Shown: positions 24,864 to 33,343, numbered from the stretch's first letter. The stretch: DNA of 45,167 nucleotides from Candidatus Saccharibacteria bacterium UBA5145 (GCA_002413865.1 DHXX01000010.1:114496-159662); one strand, 5' to 3'. Program-made: numbers and translations. Notes: generated from the letters alone by a model not told the origin.

Positions 24864-26143
24864 TGATTAGTGACTTTCGGCCGGCCCCGCGCCGCGCCAA
24901 GTCTTTACAAGCAGCCGTCGATAGTCTGCCCCAAAGACAAACACCAAACACCAACGCTCCATTCCAAACACCGGATGAGGTAGCCGCTGGTGCGACCGCG
25001 CCGCCGCCAGAAACCCTCGCAACAGATGGCACTGAGATAATTGCCGGAGGCAAATTCAAACTCATCACCGAGCGCCTCAAACAGCTAAAATTGCATTGGC
25101 CGCCAGGCCGCAAAGAAGTCATCGTCGGTTGCGTTGTCGCCATCGTTATTGCCAGCGGCTTTGGGGCGTGGCTTTTGACCCACTGGGCGCCAAAACCAGT
25201 GGCCGCCGCCCCCAAAATAAGCGTCGTCAAGAAGCCGGTCGTCGTCGTGCCAACGACCGTACCGTCGCTTTTGAGCGGTCTGCCGGTTGAACCAAGCGTC
25301 AATAGTCGGCCGATAACGGGCGTGATGATCGAGAACAGCCCCGACGCCCGGCCCCAATCGGGCCTGGCTCAAGCCAGCGTCGTTTTTGAAGCCATCGCCG
25401 AGGGCGGCATCACCCGATTTCTGGCGCTCTTTCAAGACACCCAGCCCGACAATGTCGGGCCGGTACGCAGCTCGCGACCATACTATTTGCAATGGGCCCT
25501 CGGCTTTGACGCCACTTATGGCCACGTCGGCGGCAGCCCCGAAGCGCTGGCCGATATTAAAAGTTGGGGCATCAAAGATATGGACCAGTTTTTTAACGGT
25601 GGTTCCTATCACCGTATCAGCACCCGTTATGCCCCCCACAATGTCTACACCAGCTTGGCGACTCTTAGCCAGCTCGAAGCCAGTAAAGGCTACGGGGCCA
25701 GCACGTTTAAGGGTTGGTTGCGCAAGGCCGACACGCCCCTGACTACGCCGACGGCGAAATCGATCGACCTCGCCATTTCCGGCCCGACCTATAATGTTCA
25801 CTATGATTATGACGTAGTGAGCCACACCTACAAGCGCAGTGAAGGCGGTGCCGCCCACATCGACGCCGACACTAACGCCCAAATCAGTCCCAAAGTAGTA
25901 ATCGCCCTAGTCCTGCCGTATAGCCTGGAGAGCGATGGTTATCACTCCGACTACAATACGCTCGGTAGCGGTCAAGCCACCGTTTTCCAAGACGGCGGCG
26001 TTACCGTCGGTACCTGGAGCAAAGCCGATAACGCCAGCCCGCTGACATTTCTGGACAGCACCGGCAAACCCCTCGCCCTCAACGCCGGCCAGACCTGGTT
26101 GTCAGCCGTCCGCGCCGCCGCCAACATAACTTCTAGCCCCTAA
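24863..26143 (+). CDS. DUF3048 membrane-anchored protein
   Basis: A 426-residue protein with a ~85-residue cytoplasmic segment, one helix (about 87-110) and a large outer domain of the DUF3048 (YerB) family. The conserved GVMIENSPDARPQSGLAQA region near residues 153-171 and VGPVRSSRPYYLQWA near 195-209 identify it. YerB-like proteins are usually lipoproteins in Firmicutes; this one is held by a helix instead. Function is unknown, with proposed links to the cell envelope. The histidine kinase gene begins 5 nt after the stop, so the two are probably co-transcribed and perhaps functionally linked. Confidence 0.85.
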   Translation: MISDFRPAPRRAKSLQAAVDSLPQRQTPNTNAPFQTPDEVAAGATAPPPETLATDGTEIIAGGKFKLITERLKQLKLHWPPGRKEVIVGCVVAIVIASGFGAWLLTHWAPKPVAAAPKISVVKKPVVVVPTTVPSLLSGLPVEPSVNSRPITGVMIENSPDARPQSGLAQASVVFEAIAEGGITRFLALFQDTQPDNVGPVRSSRPYYLQWALGFDATYGHVGGSPEALADIKSWGIKDMDQFFNGGSYHRISTRYAPHNVYTSLATLSQLEASKGYGASTFKGWLRKADTPLTTPTAKSIDLAISGPTYNVHYDYDVVSHTYKRSEGGAAHIDADTNAQISPKVVIALVLPYSLESDGYHSDYNTLGSGQATVFQDGGVTVGTWSKADNASPLTFLDSTGKPLALNAGQTWLSAVRAAANITSSP

Positions 26144-26148
26144 TAATC

Positions 26149-27690
26149 ATGGACCACCTCCAGCAAGTTCTGCAGTACTTCCGCCGCTACTTGTTTCTAG
26201 TAGTGTTTATCGAAAACGTCGTCTTGGTAACGGGCTATTGGTATTTGAGCAGTCGCACCGATCTTAATCCACTCCTCATTCTAGCCGGCTTTTTGGGAGT
26301 GGCGCTTTTGTTCAGCTGGCTTTTCATGTTCAAAGCCAGCGACCGCTTGATTCAACCGTTACGGGCTTTGTGGCAGGCAATCCTGCACTTGAGCCCCGGA
26401 GACCAACAGCTCGTGCCACCACCCGACCTGCAAAAATTACGCGTCGGCCGGGAACTAGTCGCTAACTTAACTGGCCAAATCTATCAGCTAACGAGCGTGG
26501 CCGATCGAGTCGCTAGCAATGTCCGCCAGGAGGGCAGTGACTTAAGGCGCAACTTTATCGCCAATAACTTGCCATTGCCGCTCTTCGTGCTCGATGCGAC
26601 CGAGACCATCCGGTTTGCCAACGAGGCCGCCGCCCAATACATCGGTATCGCTTCGGCTGATCTGGTCGGCAAGAACGTCTATATGGTACTCGACATGTCA
26701 TTCCCGAACGAAGATACTTTTGACGTCTGGCTCAAGAGCGCTAAAACCAAGAATGCCACCGCCACGAAAAGCTGGGAACGCGTTCGCCTGAACGTGCGCG
26801 ACAACCACCCAACCCGCCTGTTTGACTTGGCCGGTTACTACAACAAGGACAACTCGCAAAAAGCCGAAACCATGCTGGTTCTGTTTGATCACACCAAGCA
26901 GTACAGCCAGGACGAACAGGCCGTCAGCTTCATTGCCCTCAGTGTCCACGAATTGCGCACACCGCTAACGCTCCTACGGGGCTACATCGAGGTCTTCGAA
27001 GAAGAGCTGACCGGCAAGATCGATCCGGAACTGGCCGACTTTATGCAAAAAATGAGCGCTACCGCCCAGCAGCTAACGGCTTTCGTCAATAATATCCTCA
27101 ATGTCGCCCGGGTCGACAACGACCAGCTCGAGCTCCAGCTCCAGTCAGAAGACTGGAGCATCGTCCTCACCAGCTCCATCGATAACCTCGATCTGCGCGC
27201 TAAAGTCCGCGGCATCACGCTCGAACACACCATCGCACCGGGACTACCCCCGGTTGGCGTCGATCGCTTGAGCATCCACGAAGTCATCAACAACCTCGTC
27301 GATAACGCCATCAAGTACAGCGGTACCAGCAAGGTCATCAAGATCGACAGTCATCTGACACCCGACGGCCTCGTCGAGACCACGGTTCAGGATAGCGGCC
27401 TCGGCATATCCAGCAGTATCATGCCCAACCTGTTTACTAAGTTCTACCGTGATCACCGCAATCGCGCCCAGATTGGCGGCACCGGCCTAGGGCTCTACTT
27501 GAGCAATGCCATCGTCACCGCCCACGGTGGCCACCTCTGGGTCCGCAGTAAACTCGGCGAAGGCAGTACTTTTGGCTTTACGCTCTTGCCCTATAGTCGA
27601 CTTGCCGATGAAGTTAAAAACAGTGATAATAAAGAAATCGTCCGTGGCGCCCACGGCTGGATCAAAAATCACTCATTATATAGGAGATAA
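26149..27690 (+). CDS. Membrane sensor histidine kinase with PAS domain
   Basis: 513 residues: two N-terminal membrane helices (about 15-35 and 42-62) with almost no external loop, a PAS domain (about 128-240; LFVLDATETIRFANEAA), a HisKA dimerisation domain with phospho-acceptor His267 in VHELRTP, and a HATPase domain with the N box (NNLVDNAIKY), G1 (DSGLGIS), F (LFTKFYR) and G2 (GGTGLGLYLS) motifs. All catalytic elements are present. The short loop suggests sensing in or at the membrane, or through the PAS domain. Next in line is the response regulator, whose ribosome site overlaps the end of this gene. Confidence 0.93.
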   Translation: MDHLQQVLQYFRRYLFLVVFIENVVLVTGYWYLSSRTDLNPLLILAGFLGVALLFSWLFMFKASDRLIQPLRALWQAILHLSPGDQQLVPPPDLQKLRVGRELVANLTGQIYQLTSVADRVASNVRQEGSDLRRNFIANNLPLPLFVLDATETIRFANEAAAQYIGIASADLVGKNVYMVLDMSFPNEDTFDVWLKSAKTKNATATKSWERVRLNVRDNHPTRLFDLAGYYNKDNSQKAETMLVLFDHTKQYSQDEQAVSFIALSVHELRTPLTLLRGYIEVFEEELTGKIDPELADFMQKMSATAQQLTAFVNNILNVARVDNDQLELQLQSEDWSIVLTSSIDNLDLRAKVRGITLEHTIAPGLPPVGVDRLSIHEVINNLVDNAIKYSGTSKVIKIDSHLTPDGLVETTVQDSGLGISSSIMPNLFTKFYRDHRNRAQIGGTGLGLYLSNAIVTAHGGHLWVRSKLGEGSTFGFTLLPYSRLADEVKNSDNKEIVRGAHGWIKNHSLYRR

Positions 27691-27694
27691 CCCC

Positions 27695-28105
27695 ATGGAT
27701 CCGCAACCAACTATCATTTCACCGTCGGTACCCGCCCACCGGACTGTCCTTTGCATCGAAGACGAGCACTTCATCGGCGAACTCTACGCCCGCTCCCTCA
27801 GTAAGGCCGGTTACCAAGTCACCGTCATACCCGATGGCCAGCAAGCCCTCGTCGCCGCTCAAACCGATCAATACGACATTATCCTGCTCGATCTGATGGT
27901 GCCAAACCTGACCGGCATCGAGATTCTCCGGGCCTTACGCGACCCCGTTCTGACGCCGAACCTCAAGGCTAAAATCATCATCACGACCAACCTCGAGCAG
28001 CGCGAGGACGTCCGCCAGGATATCCAAAAGCAAGCCGATGGCTACGTCGTCAAAGCCGAACTGACCCCCCACGAACTCGTCGAGTTCGTCAACAACATCA
28101 AGTAG
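27695..28105 (+). CDS. Stand-alone receiver-domain response regulator
   Basis: 136 residues, essentially only a receiver domain: acidic pair in CIEDEH, phospho-acceptor Asp66 in LLDLMVP, Thr in IITTN and Lys in VVKAELTP. No DNA-binding or enzymatic output follows, so it must act by protein contacts or phosphorelay. I use ATG 27695, preceded by GGAGA 8 nt upstream, not the longer frame from 27506 that runs through the kinase gene. Cognate kinase is directly upstream. Confidence 0.9.
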   Translation: MDPQPTIISPSVPAHRTVLCIEDEHFIGELYARSLSKAGYQVTVIPDGQQALVAAQTDQYDIILLDLMVPNLTGIEILRALRDPVLTPNLKAKIIITTNLEQREDVRQDIQKQADGYVVKAELTPHELVEFVNNIK

Positions 28106-28952
28106 CTTCTGTCGGGTGGTCTAACTCATCTAATTTGTAACTGACAAATTCATTCAAAAATTCCACTTTGGCTGGCCCGAAACCATTTCCAAGAATTCCG
28201 GCTGTCGTGAGCTGGGGGTATTGGGATTTATACTTGGCATACACGGCCAGGAATTCTATCAGGCTGCCCAAATCCAAATCGGCCAATCTATCTGAGAATG
28301 GTTTACGGGAGTTACCCAGTTCTGGAATTTCCCGGACAAATTTTAGTGGTACCTGGCGCAGGGGAGGCGCTTTATGGTACCGCGCGCCACCGTAGTCTTC
28401 CCGTCTATTGGCGTTTTTGAGCGTGATGAGATGCCCCCATACTTGCCGGGGAAAAGCCTTGGCCCGGTTCGTGAGGGGTTCGGGCTGCCTAGACTGGGCG
28501 TAAGCCAGCAGGTCGGTTTGGTTGACGACCAGGCCCTCGACTTTCTTCATCGTTTCGGGGTCAACCAGGGAGGTTTTCACTTTGTCTTTTGGAGCTTCCT
28601 CGGACAGTGAACTTATACTTATAGGGAGCTCGGCAACATACTCTAATCCCGCGGCAGTTCCGGCGGCTTCGCCTTCGCGCAAAGCGGCATTCGCAAAGTC
28701 GAATCTTCCATCGGCCAGAGCAATTCGAGCAATTTCTCTATACGGCGCCTCTCTCAGAGCCTTGACATGGTCAGGCGTTCTATCGAAAATAGGGGTATTT
28801 GATTCCATGTAATAGTTTTTACCACCAAAACGTTTTTTTGGCAATGACATAAAACGCCGCCACGCCCCACCGTATTCGGGGGCGCCGTTTCCTGACTGCC
28901 TCAAGCCAATACCAAGCGAAGCCGCACGCAACATAATTGCGTCTAAAATCAA
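28098..28952 (-). CDS. Hypothetical protein
   Basis: An unrecognised protein of about 284 residues, charged, without membrane segments. A minus-strand TATAAT at 28983-28978 predicts transcription from about 28971, so the in-frame ATG at 29027 is outside the transcript. Candidate starts are TTG 28952 (overlapping the stop of a leaderless mini-ORF) or ATG 28934; ATG 28850 is possible too. The middle (LREAPYREIARIALADGRFDFANAALREGEAAGTAAGLEYVAEL) looks like a helical-repeat pair. The 3' end overlaps the response regulator stop by 8 bases, convergently. Gene is likely real; the start is uncertain. Confidence 0.55.
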   Translation of the reverse strand: MILDAIMLRAASLGIGLRQSGNGAPEYGGAWRRFMSLPKKRFGGKNYYMESNTPIFDRTPDHVKALREAPYREIARIALADGRFDFANAALREGEAAGTAAGLEYVAELPISISSLSEEAPKDKVKTSLVDPETMKKVEGLVVNQTDLLAYAQSRQPEPLTNRAKAFPRQVWGHLITLKNANRREDYGGARYHKAPPLRQVPLKFVREIPELGNSRKPFSDRLADLDLGSLIEFLAVYAKYKSQYPQLTTAGILGNGFGPAKVEFLNEFVSYKLDELDHPTEAT

Positions 28953-28983
28953 GGCTCGACAAGCTCCATGGGCGGGGATTATA
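28949..28983 (-). promoter_or_regulatory. -10 box with leaderless mini-ORF (MELVEP)
   Basis: TATAAT (28983-28978, minus) is followed after 8 nt by ATG at 28969, opening a six-codon ORF ending TGA at 28951-28949. That stop overlaps an in-frame TTG (TTGA) of the long ORF, repeating the GTGA layout at 15967. Confidence 0.4.
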
Positions 28984-29187
28984 CTGATTGGTCTAGCCAT
29001 GTGCGGGCTGGTTTTACCTTCCTCCACACAGACTTATTTTCAAGGAGATAAACTCACTGGCCGTTAAAGGCTAAGCGTCCCTGTCATCCTTTCATATTCA
29101 ATCAGTTTTTTGGTCCACGGGCCTGCCGCTTATTCGGTCGCGCAGTCCTCATCCAAACAGCTTCTCCCCAAAATCCGTTTACTGATT

Positions 29188-29202
29188 AACGCTTGCAGCG
29201 TT
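29188..29202. promoter_or_regulatory. Dyad upstream of the UmuDC-like cluster
   Basis: AACGCT-TGC-AGCGTT is a perfect 6-bp dyad with a 3-nt spacer, about 40 nt before the first gene of the translesion cluster. A damage-response operator (LexA-like) is a natural guess, but the sequence does not match a known LexA box. Confidence 0.35.
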
Positions 29203-29242
29203 CTTCGGACTCTTTTACTGATACCTAAACGGGAGATTGATT

Positions 29243-29506
29243 ATGAACTATATTGCGCACCAAGAAATTGAAATTACCTCTGTCGAATTTCACCAACAGC
29301 CGAGTCAGGAGCGCCTCCAGGGCTACCCCAAGCGCATGGTCTACGACGGCCGGGAATATACCTTTATCGAGCTCAGCATGCAGTACCTCGTGCGCACCGG
29401 GCAGCGGCTCGTCCAGCTCTACGACATGTTTGACGGCGACACGCTATACCGCTTGCGCTGCGAAAACAACCACTGGACGCTCGTCGGCACCGGGGCGGGG
29501 GCGTAG
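29243..29506 (+). CDS. Small protein of the translesion cluster (DUF6504-like)
   Basis: An 87-residue soluble protein with a GGGAGA ribosome site 7 nt before the ATG. The pattern PKRMVYDGREYTF...RTGQ...YDMFDGDTLYRLRCENNHWTLV resembles small beta-rich DUF6504 proteins found near Y-family polymerase genes, where function is unknown. It precedes the UmuD-like and UmuC genes in the same orientation, so a role linked to translesion synthesis is plausible. Family assignment is tentative and by eye. Confidence 0.65.
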   Translation: MNYIAHQEIEITSVEFHQQPSQERLQGYPKRMVYDGREYTFIELSMQYLVRTGQRLVQLYDMFDGDTLYRLRCENNHWTLVGTGAGA

Positions 29507-29567
29507 CAATGCATTCATCACAAGGATCTTATGCAAGCGAAAACCCTATTGGCAAACACGCAGTAGT

Positions 29568-29636
29568 TTATAAAGTTGAAAGTTGGCTCCGGTTGCAGCT
29601 AACTTTCTACTTTCAACTTTATGAACTTTCAACTTT
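29568..29636. repeat. Word palindrome (GAAAGTT family)
   Basis: GTTTATAAAGTTGAAAGTTGG and CTAACTTTCTACTTTCAACTTT arms around a CTCCGGTTGCAG turn. Sits between the DUF6504-like gene and the umuD-like gene; its right arm runs up to the latter's ribosome site. Confidence 0.65.
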
Positions 29637-29659
29637 CCCAGCAGCCTGGAGGCTTCGTC

Positions 29660-30019
29660 ATGGACGATGATTCGTCGCCGTTGGCACTCGTTCGCGGCGT
29701 TTCCATCCATTCCGGATTTCCCAACCCCGCCACCGATAGCACCGGGCAAGGCACGCCGCTGGCCCTCGACCTCAACCGGCTGCTGATCCGCCACCCCAGC
29801 AGCACCTACCTCTTTAAAATCGCCGGCCACGACTGGGAGGATAGGGGCATCTTTGACGGCGATATTGCCTTGATTGACCGAGCCTTGCCGGCCCACACCC
29901 AAGACCTCGTCATCGCTTGGCAAGCCAGCGGCTTTCGGTTTTGCCAGCGGACCGCCTTGCGCGATGACGACATGTTGTGGGGGGTCGTCAGCGCCATCAT
30001 CCACCCTTGTCAGCTCTAA
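29660..30019 (+). CDS. umuD: UmuD-like protein lacking catalytic Ser and Lys
   Basis: A 119-residue S24-fold protein matching UmuD from GFPNPATD onward: DLNRLLIRHPSSTYLFKIAG and GIFDGDIALIDRAL fit the UmuD core. The catalytic Ser of GDSM is replaced (GHDW), and the position of the catalytic Lys reads FRFCQRT, so the self-cleavage dyad is absent. Only about 18 residues precede the GFP motif. It probably works like a pre-processed or structural UmuD' subunit. GGAGG lies 8 nt before ATG 29660; the longer frame from 29621 would translate palindrome sequence. umuC follows 120 bases on. Confidence 0.8.
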   Translation: MDDDSSPLALVRGVSIHSGFPNPATDSTGQGTPLALDLNRLLIRHPSSTYLFKIAGHDWEDRGIFDGDIALIDRALPAHTQDLVIAWQASGFRFCQRTALRDDDMLWGVVSAIIHPCQL

Positions 30020-30021
30020 GA

Positions 30022-30115
30022 GGATAGAAATTGGTAAATAGTAATCAGGGAACACTGACGCGCTTGGGTCCCTGCAGCCCCCTAATTTCCAATTCCAAAT
30101 TACTAACTACTCGTA
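30022..30115. repeat. Word palindrome (ATAGAAATTGG family)
   Basis: GATAGAAATTGGTAAATAGTAA on the left and CTAATTTCCAATTCCAAATTACTAAC on the right (written here only in part), around GGGTCCCTGCAGCC. It fills the umuD-umuC gap. Confidence 0.5.
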
Positions 30116-30139
30116 CTTAATCGCTCCCAAAGGATTGCT

Positions 30140-31423
30140 ATGTCCACCACCTTCGCTCTCATCGACTGCAATAATTTCTTCGTCAGCTGCGAACGGCTTT
30201 TTCGACCCGACCTGGCGACGCGGCCCGTCGTCGTCCTCAGCAGCAATGACGGTTGCGTTATCGCCCGCAGCAACGAGGCCAAAGCCCTCGATATACCGAT
30301 GGGCGCGCCCGTTTTCAAGTATCGGCAGATCTTCCGAGACAATGCCGTCGTGATATTTTCGGCCAATTTTGAGCTTTACGGCGACATCAGTACCCGGATT
30401 GCCCGGCTCCTGACCCGGGTGACGCCCCAAATTGAGATCTATTCAGTCGATGAGTCGTTTCTCGACCTCAGCCAATTAAACATCCCGGACTATGGGTCGT
30501 GGGGGCGACAAATCAGCCAGCGCGTCTTAAGCGAAGTCGGCATACCCGTATCGATCGGCATCGCTGCCAGTAAAACCCTCGCTAAACTCGCCAGCGAACG
30601 CGCCAAGCGCGACCCGCGGCTGGCCGGCGCCCTCGACTTAACGACAACGCCAGTGGAGCAACGGCAGCGCATTTTCCAAGACATACCCATCCAGGACGTC
30701 TGGGGTATCGGCTGGCGCTTGGCCCCCAAGCTCAAAGCCGTCGGTATCCAGACGGCCCTCCAATTGAGCCAAATGTCGCCCCAACTCGCCAAACAGTTAG
30801 TGGGTATTCACGGCCGCCAGCTCGTCAGCGAACTGAACGGCCTCAGCTGCTACCCGCTGGAGCCCACCCACAAGCCCCGCCAGAGCATCATGCGCGGCCG
30901 GACATTCGGCGAAGATACGACCGATCCGTTAGTCATCGAAGCCGCCATCGCCAGCCTCACCGCTCGGGCCTGCCTACAGTTACGCCGAGCCAATCTGTTG
31001 GCCGGCAACGTCGTTGTCAGCCTCAGCACCAACCGGCACAAACCCGGTTACAATCACCAGAGTAGCTACGTCACGCTGCCCATGCCCGGAGCCGACACCG
31101 GTCTTATCACCGCCGAGCTGCAGCGCCACGTGGCAGGCATGTTCAACCCGCGCGCGGCCTATCACCGCGCCAACGTCTTGTTCTACAACCTAATCAGCCC
31201 CGCGACCTTGCAAACCGATTTATTTGGTACGCTCAGCGTGGCTGATAGCGACCATAGCCAACGCCGCCTGCAGGCTTTTGACGCCATCAATCAGCGCCAT
31301 GGGGCCGGTATCATCCGCTATGCCGCCGAGGACCTCAGCCGAGCCTGGCAGCCCAAACATGACCTCCGCAGCCCGCGCTACACCACCAACTGGCAGGAGC
31401 TGCCGACCGCCCAAGTTAGTTAG
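30140..31423 (+). CDS. umuC: Y-family DNA polymerase V catalytic subunit
   Basis: Translesion polymerase of 427 residues. The catalytic carboxylates are visible in LIDCNNFFVSCE (Asp8) and SVDESFLD (about 100-107); the steric-gate region FFVSCERLF and the YSVDESF palm motif are typical. The thumb helix-hairpin-helix (VWGIGWRLAPKLKAVGI, about 195-211) and little finger follow, then the UmuC-specific C-terminal DUF4113-like tail. AAAGG lies upstream of the ATG. With the UmuD-like partner it forms a Pol V-like system; a beta-clamp binding motif is not obvious. Confidence 0.93.
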   Translation: MSTTFALIDCNNFFVSCERLFRPDLATRPVVVLSSNDGCVIARSNEAKALDIPMGAPVFKYRQIFRDNAVVIFSANFELYGDISTRIARLLTRVTPQIEIYSVDESFLDLSQLNIPDYGSWGRQISQRVLSEVGIPVSIGIAASKTLAKLASERAKRDPRLAGALDLTTTPVEQRQRIFQDIPIQDVWGIGWRLAPKLKAVGIQTALQLSQMSPQLAKQLVGIHGRQLVSELNGLSCYPLEPTHKPRQSIMRGRTFGEDTTDPLVIEAAIASLTARACLQLRRANLLAGNVVVSLSTNRHKPGYNHQSSYVTLPMPGADTGLITAELQRHVAGMFNPRAAYHRANVLFYNLISPATLQTDLFGTLSVADSDHSQRRLQAFDAINQRHGAGIIRYAAEDLSRAWQPKHDLRSPRYTTNWQELPTAQVS

Positions 31424-31440
31424 ATAGTCCCACCTTCGTC

Positions 31441-31461
31441 ATCCTGAATTTATTTCAGGAT
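31441..31461. repeat. Dispersed hairpin ATCCTGAA...TTCAGGAT
   Basis: An 8-bp stem with a TTTAT loop inside a GTCATCC...GGATCCC context; same class as 340, 31489 and 32665. Confidence 0.6.
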
Positions 31462-31488
31462 CCCGGGAGGCTTAAGTGGACCGTTGTC

Positions 31489-31531
31489 ATCCCAGCACTG
31501 AATCAAGTTCAGCACAGGCTCCGGCTGGGAT
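31489..31531. repeat. Dispersed hairpin ATCCCAGC...GCTGGGAT
   Basis: Outer 8-bp arms with an inner CTGAA/TTCAG stem. The outer arm is identical to that at 340-359, followed here by CCAATCAATG and there preceded by ATTGATTGG, so the two copies lie in opposite orientation. Confidence 0.6.
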
Positions 31532-31614
31532 CCAATCAATGATTAGCGTCCAATGGGCACTGCCAAAAATGGTAAGTGTATCTGTTAATTTTTAAATGCA
31601 CCGGTAAGTCCATG

Positions 31615-31628
31615 TATACTCGTTTCTA
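31615..31628 (+). promoter_or_regulatory. -10 box (TATACT) and leaderless start
   Basis: TATACT at 31615-31620, ATG 7 nt further at 31628. Confidence 0.6.
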
Positions 31629-32266
31629 TGGCCTCATTAATCCACCAATCGCTCCTCAGCTCCTACCCGATCATCTCCGACCAGATCAAGCGTCCGGCTC
31701 TAGCGGTAGTTTTGCGGGAGCTCGAGCAGGTGATTGCCAGCGGCGTCGGTGGGGATATCGTTGAGTTTGGCTGCTACATTGGCACGACCAATCTGTTTAT
31801 GCGCCGTCTGCTCGACCAGACCGGCCAATCAGCCAATCGCCAATTGCACGCCTATGATTCATTTGCCGGCCTCCCCGCCAAAACGGCGGCCGATAGCAGC
31901 CCGGCCGGGCTACAGTTTCAAGGCGGTGAACTGACCGTCAGCAAAAAACAGTTTCTGCAGGAATTCCAGCGCGCCCATTTGCACCCACCGGTTGTTCATA
32001 AAGCCTGGTTCAAAGACCTGACCGGCCACGACGTGCCCAATCAGATTGCCTACGCCTTTTTGGACGGTGACTTCTACGAATCGATCCTGTCGTCGCTCCA
32101 AATCGTCTGGCCCCGCCTCGTCCCCGGTGGAATAATCACCATCGACGACTACGAGCGGGCGGCGTTACCGGGCGTTAGCCGCGCGGTCCACGACTTTTGC
32201 CGAAACAAACCAGTGACAATCCATCACGAACACAATATCGGTATCCTCAGCCGCCGCCGGGGGTAG
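31628..32266 (+). CDS. TylF-like SAM-dependent O-methyltransferase
   Basis: A 212-residue class I methyltransferase of the macrocin O-methyltransferase (TylF) type. The SAM-binding VEFGCYIGTTNLFM lies near residues 43-56, HAYDSFAGLP near 77-86 (TylF signature), and YAFLDGDFYESI and IITIDDYE in the second half provide the metal-binding acidic residues. TylF relatives methylate sugar hydroxyls in antibiotics and also surface glycans; glycan modification is more likely here. No glycosyltransferases are adjacent. Leaderless-type start. Confidence 0.85.
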   Translation: MASLIHQSLLSSYPIISDQIKRPALAVVLRELEQVIASGVGGDIVEFGCYIGTTNLFMRRLLDQTGQSANRQLHAYDSFAGLPAKTAADSSPAGLQFQGGELTVSKKQFLQEFQRAHLHPPVVHKAWFKDLTGHDVPNQIAYAFLDGDFYESILSSLQIVWPRLVPGGIITIDDYERAALPGVSRAVHDFCRNKPVTIHHEHNIGILSRRRG

Positions 32267-32423
32267 TTCGCCACCCGACTCGACCGCGGGGCAATTCCAC
32301 ACCTTAGCCCGCCAACCAGGGTAAACTTTTTTACTGACGAAGTATCGATTGTCTCTTAGGCTAGTGGCAGGCACCCATCCGAGACCCGACATCAATTGCA
32401 ACGCGCACTGGAAGGAGTATTCA

Positions 32424-32630
32424 ATGGCCAAGTTCCGAACCCACGACACCGTCTACTGGAACACCCCGCAAGGCATCACCTATGGTGAAATTATCCAAAA
32501 GATCGTCCGGACGGGCAGTTTCCACGGCTTGATCATCACGGCCAGCCGAAACGACCCTTGGTATGTTATCAAAAGTGCCCGGAGCGGCGAGCTGGCCGCC
32601 TATCGACCCGACGGCCTAGAAAAAGCCTGA
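32424..32630 (+). CDS. Small DUF2945 / HVA1 Tudor-like protein
   Basis: 68 residues. The pattern VYWNTPQGITYGEIIQKI...ASRNDPWYVIKSARSGELAAYRPDGLEK matches the small DUF2945 (hypervirulence-associated Tudor-like) family, a single SH3-like beta barrel of unknown function. AAGGAG lies 8-9 nt before ATG 32424, which decides the start over the longer frame from 32349. Confidence 0.8.
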   Translation: MAKFRTHDTVYWNTPQGITYGEIIQKIVRTGSFHGLIITASRNDPWYVIKSARSGELAAYRPDGLEKA

Positions 32631-32664
32631 GAACCCTTCAGTTCGGCCGCAACCCATCGCCGTC

Positions 32665-32685
32665 ATCCTGAACTAGTTTCAGGAT
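32665..32685. repeat. Dispersed hairpin ATCCTGAA...TTCAGGAT
   Basis: Same arms as at 31441 with a CTAGT loop; it follows the DUF2945-like gene. Confidence 0.6.
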
Positions 32686-32696
32686 CCCATCGTAAT

Positions 32697-32892
32697 TTCA
32701 CAGACAGCATTTATCAATTAACAAATTGTTTCAAATTTCTTAATTTACCAGACAACCCAAATTCCGGGCATTCTGGCAAATGAAACCTGGGTAACTAACT
32801 TGTTAAATGAAAATTGATTAATGTTAAATTGCTGGCCATGCCACGCCGCCGCTCGAGTCAACCTTCAACTTTATGAACTTTATAACTTTCCA
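32697..32892. repeat. Composite palindrome region upstream of rlmH
   Basis: Arms made of TTATCAATTAACAAATT-like and TTGTTAAATGAAAATTGATT-like words (32710-32755 and 32795-32830), then a right-hand half of the GAAAGTT family at 32861-32892 without its left arm. It ends 10 nt before the rlmH -10 box. Confidence 0.45.
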
Positions 32893-32902
32893 CTGTTTGG
32901 GG

Positions 32903-32915
32903 TATGATCAAAAGA
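32903..32915 (+). promoter_or_regulatory. -10 box (TATGAT) and leaderless start of rlmH
   Basis: TATGAT at 32903-32908, ATG 6 nt further at 32915. Confidence 0.6.
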
Positions 32916-33343
32916 TGAAACTGCACATCATCACCGTCGGCGCTCCAAAACTGGCCTATGCCAAAGCTGGCTGGGACGAGTATCTGCAACGCCTGCGTCA
33001 CTTTCACACAGTGCGCGTTACTCAAGTGGCCGATAAAAATAACGATGCCGAGCACCTCTTGGCCGCCGCCGCTAAAACGACGTTGGTAGCTTTGGTCATC
33101 GACGGCCCCCAGCTCTCCAGCCACCAACTAGCTGACTTCTTAGCCAAGCGCGCCCTCGAAAGCAGAGAAGTCAGTTTTGTAATTGGCGGCCCGGCTGGTC
33201 TACCTGCGGAAGTCATCGCCCAGGCCGCCCATAGCTGGAGCTTGAGCTCGCTGACCTTTCCGCACGACCTAGCGATGGTCGTGTTGCTCGAAACGCTCTA
33301 CCGATCGAGCACCATTAACAGTGGCCAACCGTATCATAAATAA
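32915..33343 (+). CDS. rlmH: 23S rRNA (pseudouridine1915-N3)-methyltransferase
   Basis: A 142-residue SPOUT methyltransferase that modifies pseudouridine 1915 of 23S rRNA on assembled ribosomes. It begins MKLHIITVGAPK, has the knot-forming FVIGGPAGLP near residues 87-96, and ends in the family-typical TINSGQPYHK. Slightly shorter than the ~155-residue enterobacterial protein. Start fixed by the leaderless ATG; the longest frame adds 14 unlike residues. Confidence 0.93.
   Translation: MKLHIITVGAPKLAYAKAGWDEYLQRLRHFHTVRVTQVADKNNDAEHLLAAAAKTTLVALVIDGPQLSSHQLADFLAKRALESREVSFVIGGPAGLPAEVIAQAAHSWSLSSLTFPHDLAMVVLLETLYRSSTINSGQPYHK

Noticed and set aside
27506..27694. 63-codon extension of the response regulator
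   Set aside because: It lies entirely within the histidine kinase reading frame region; GGAGA before ATG 27695 and the family N-terminus fit the short form.
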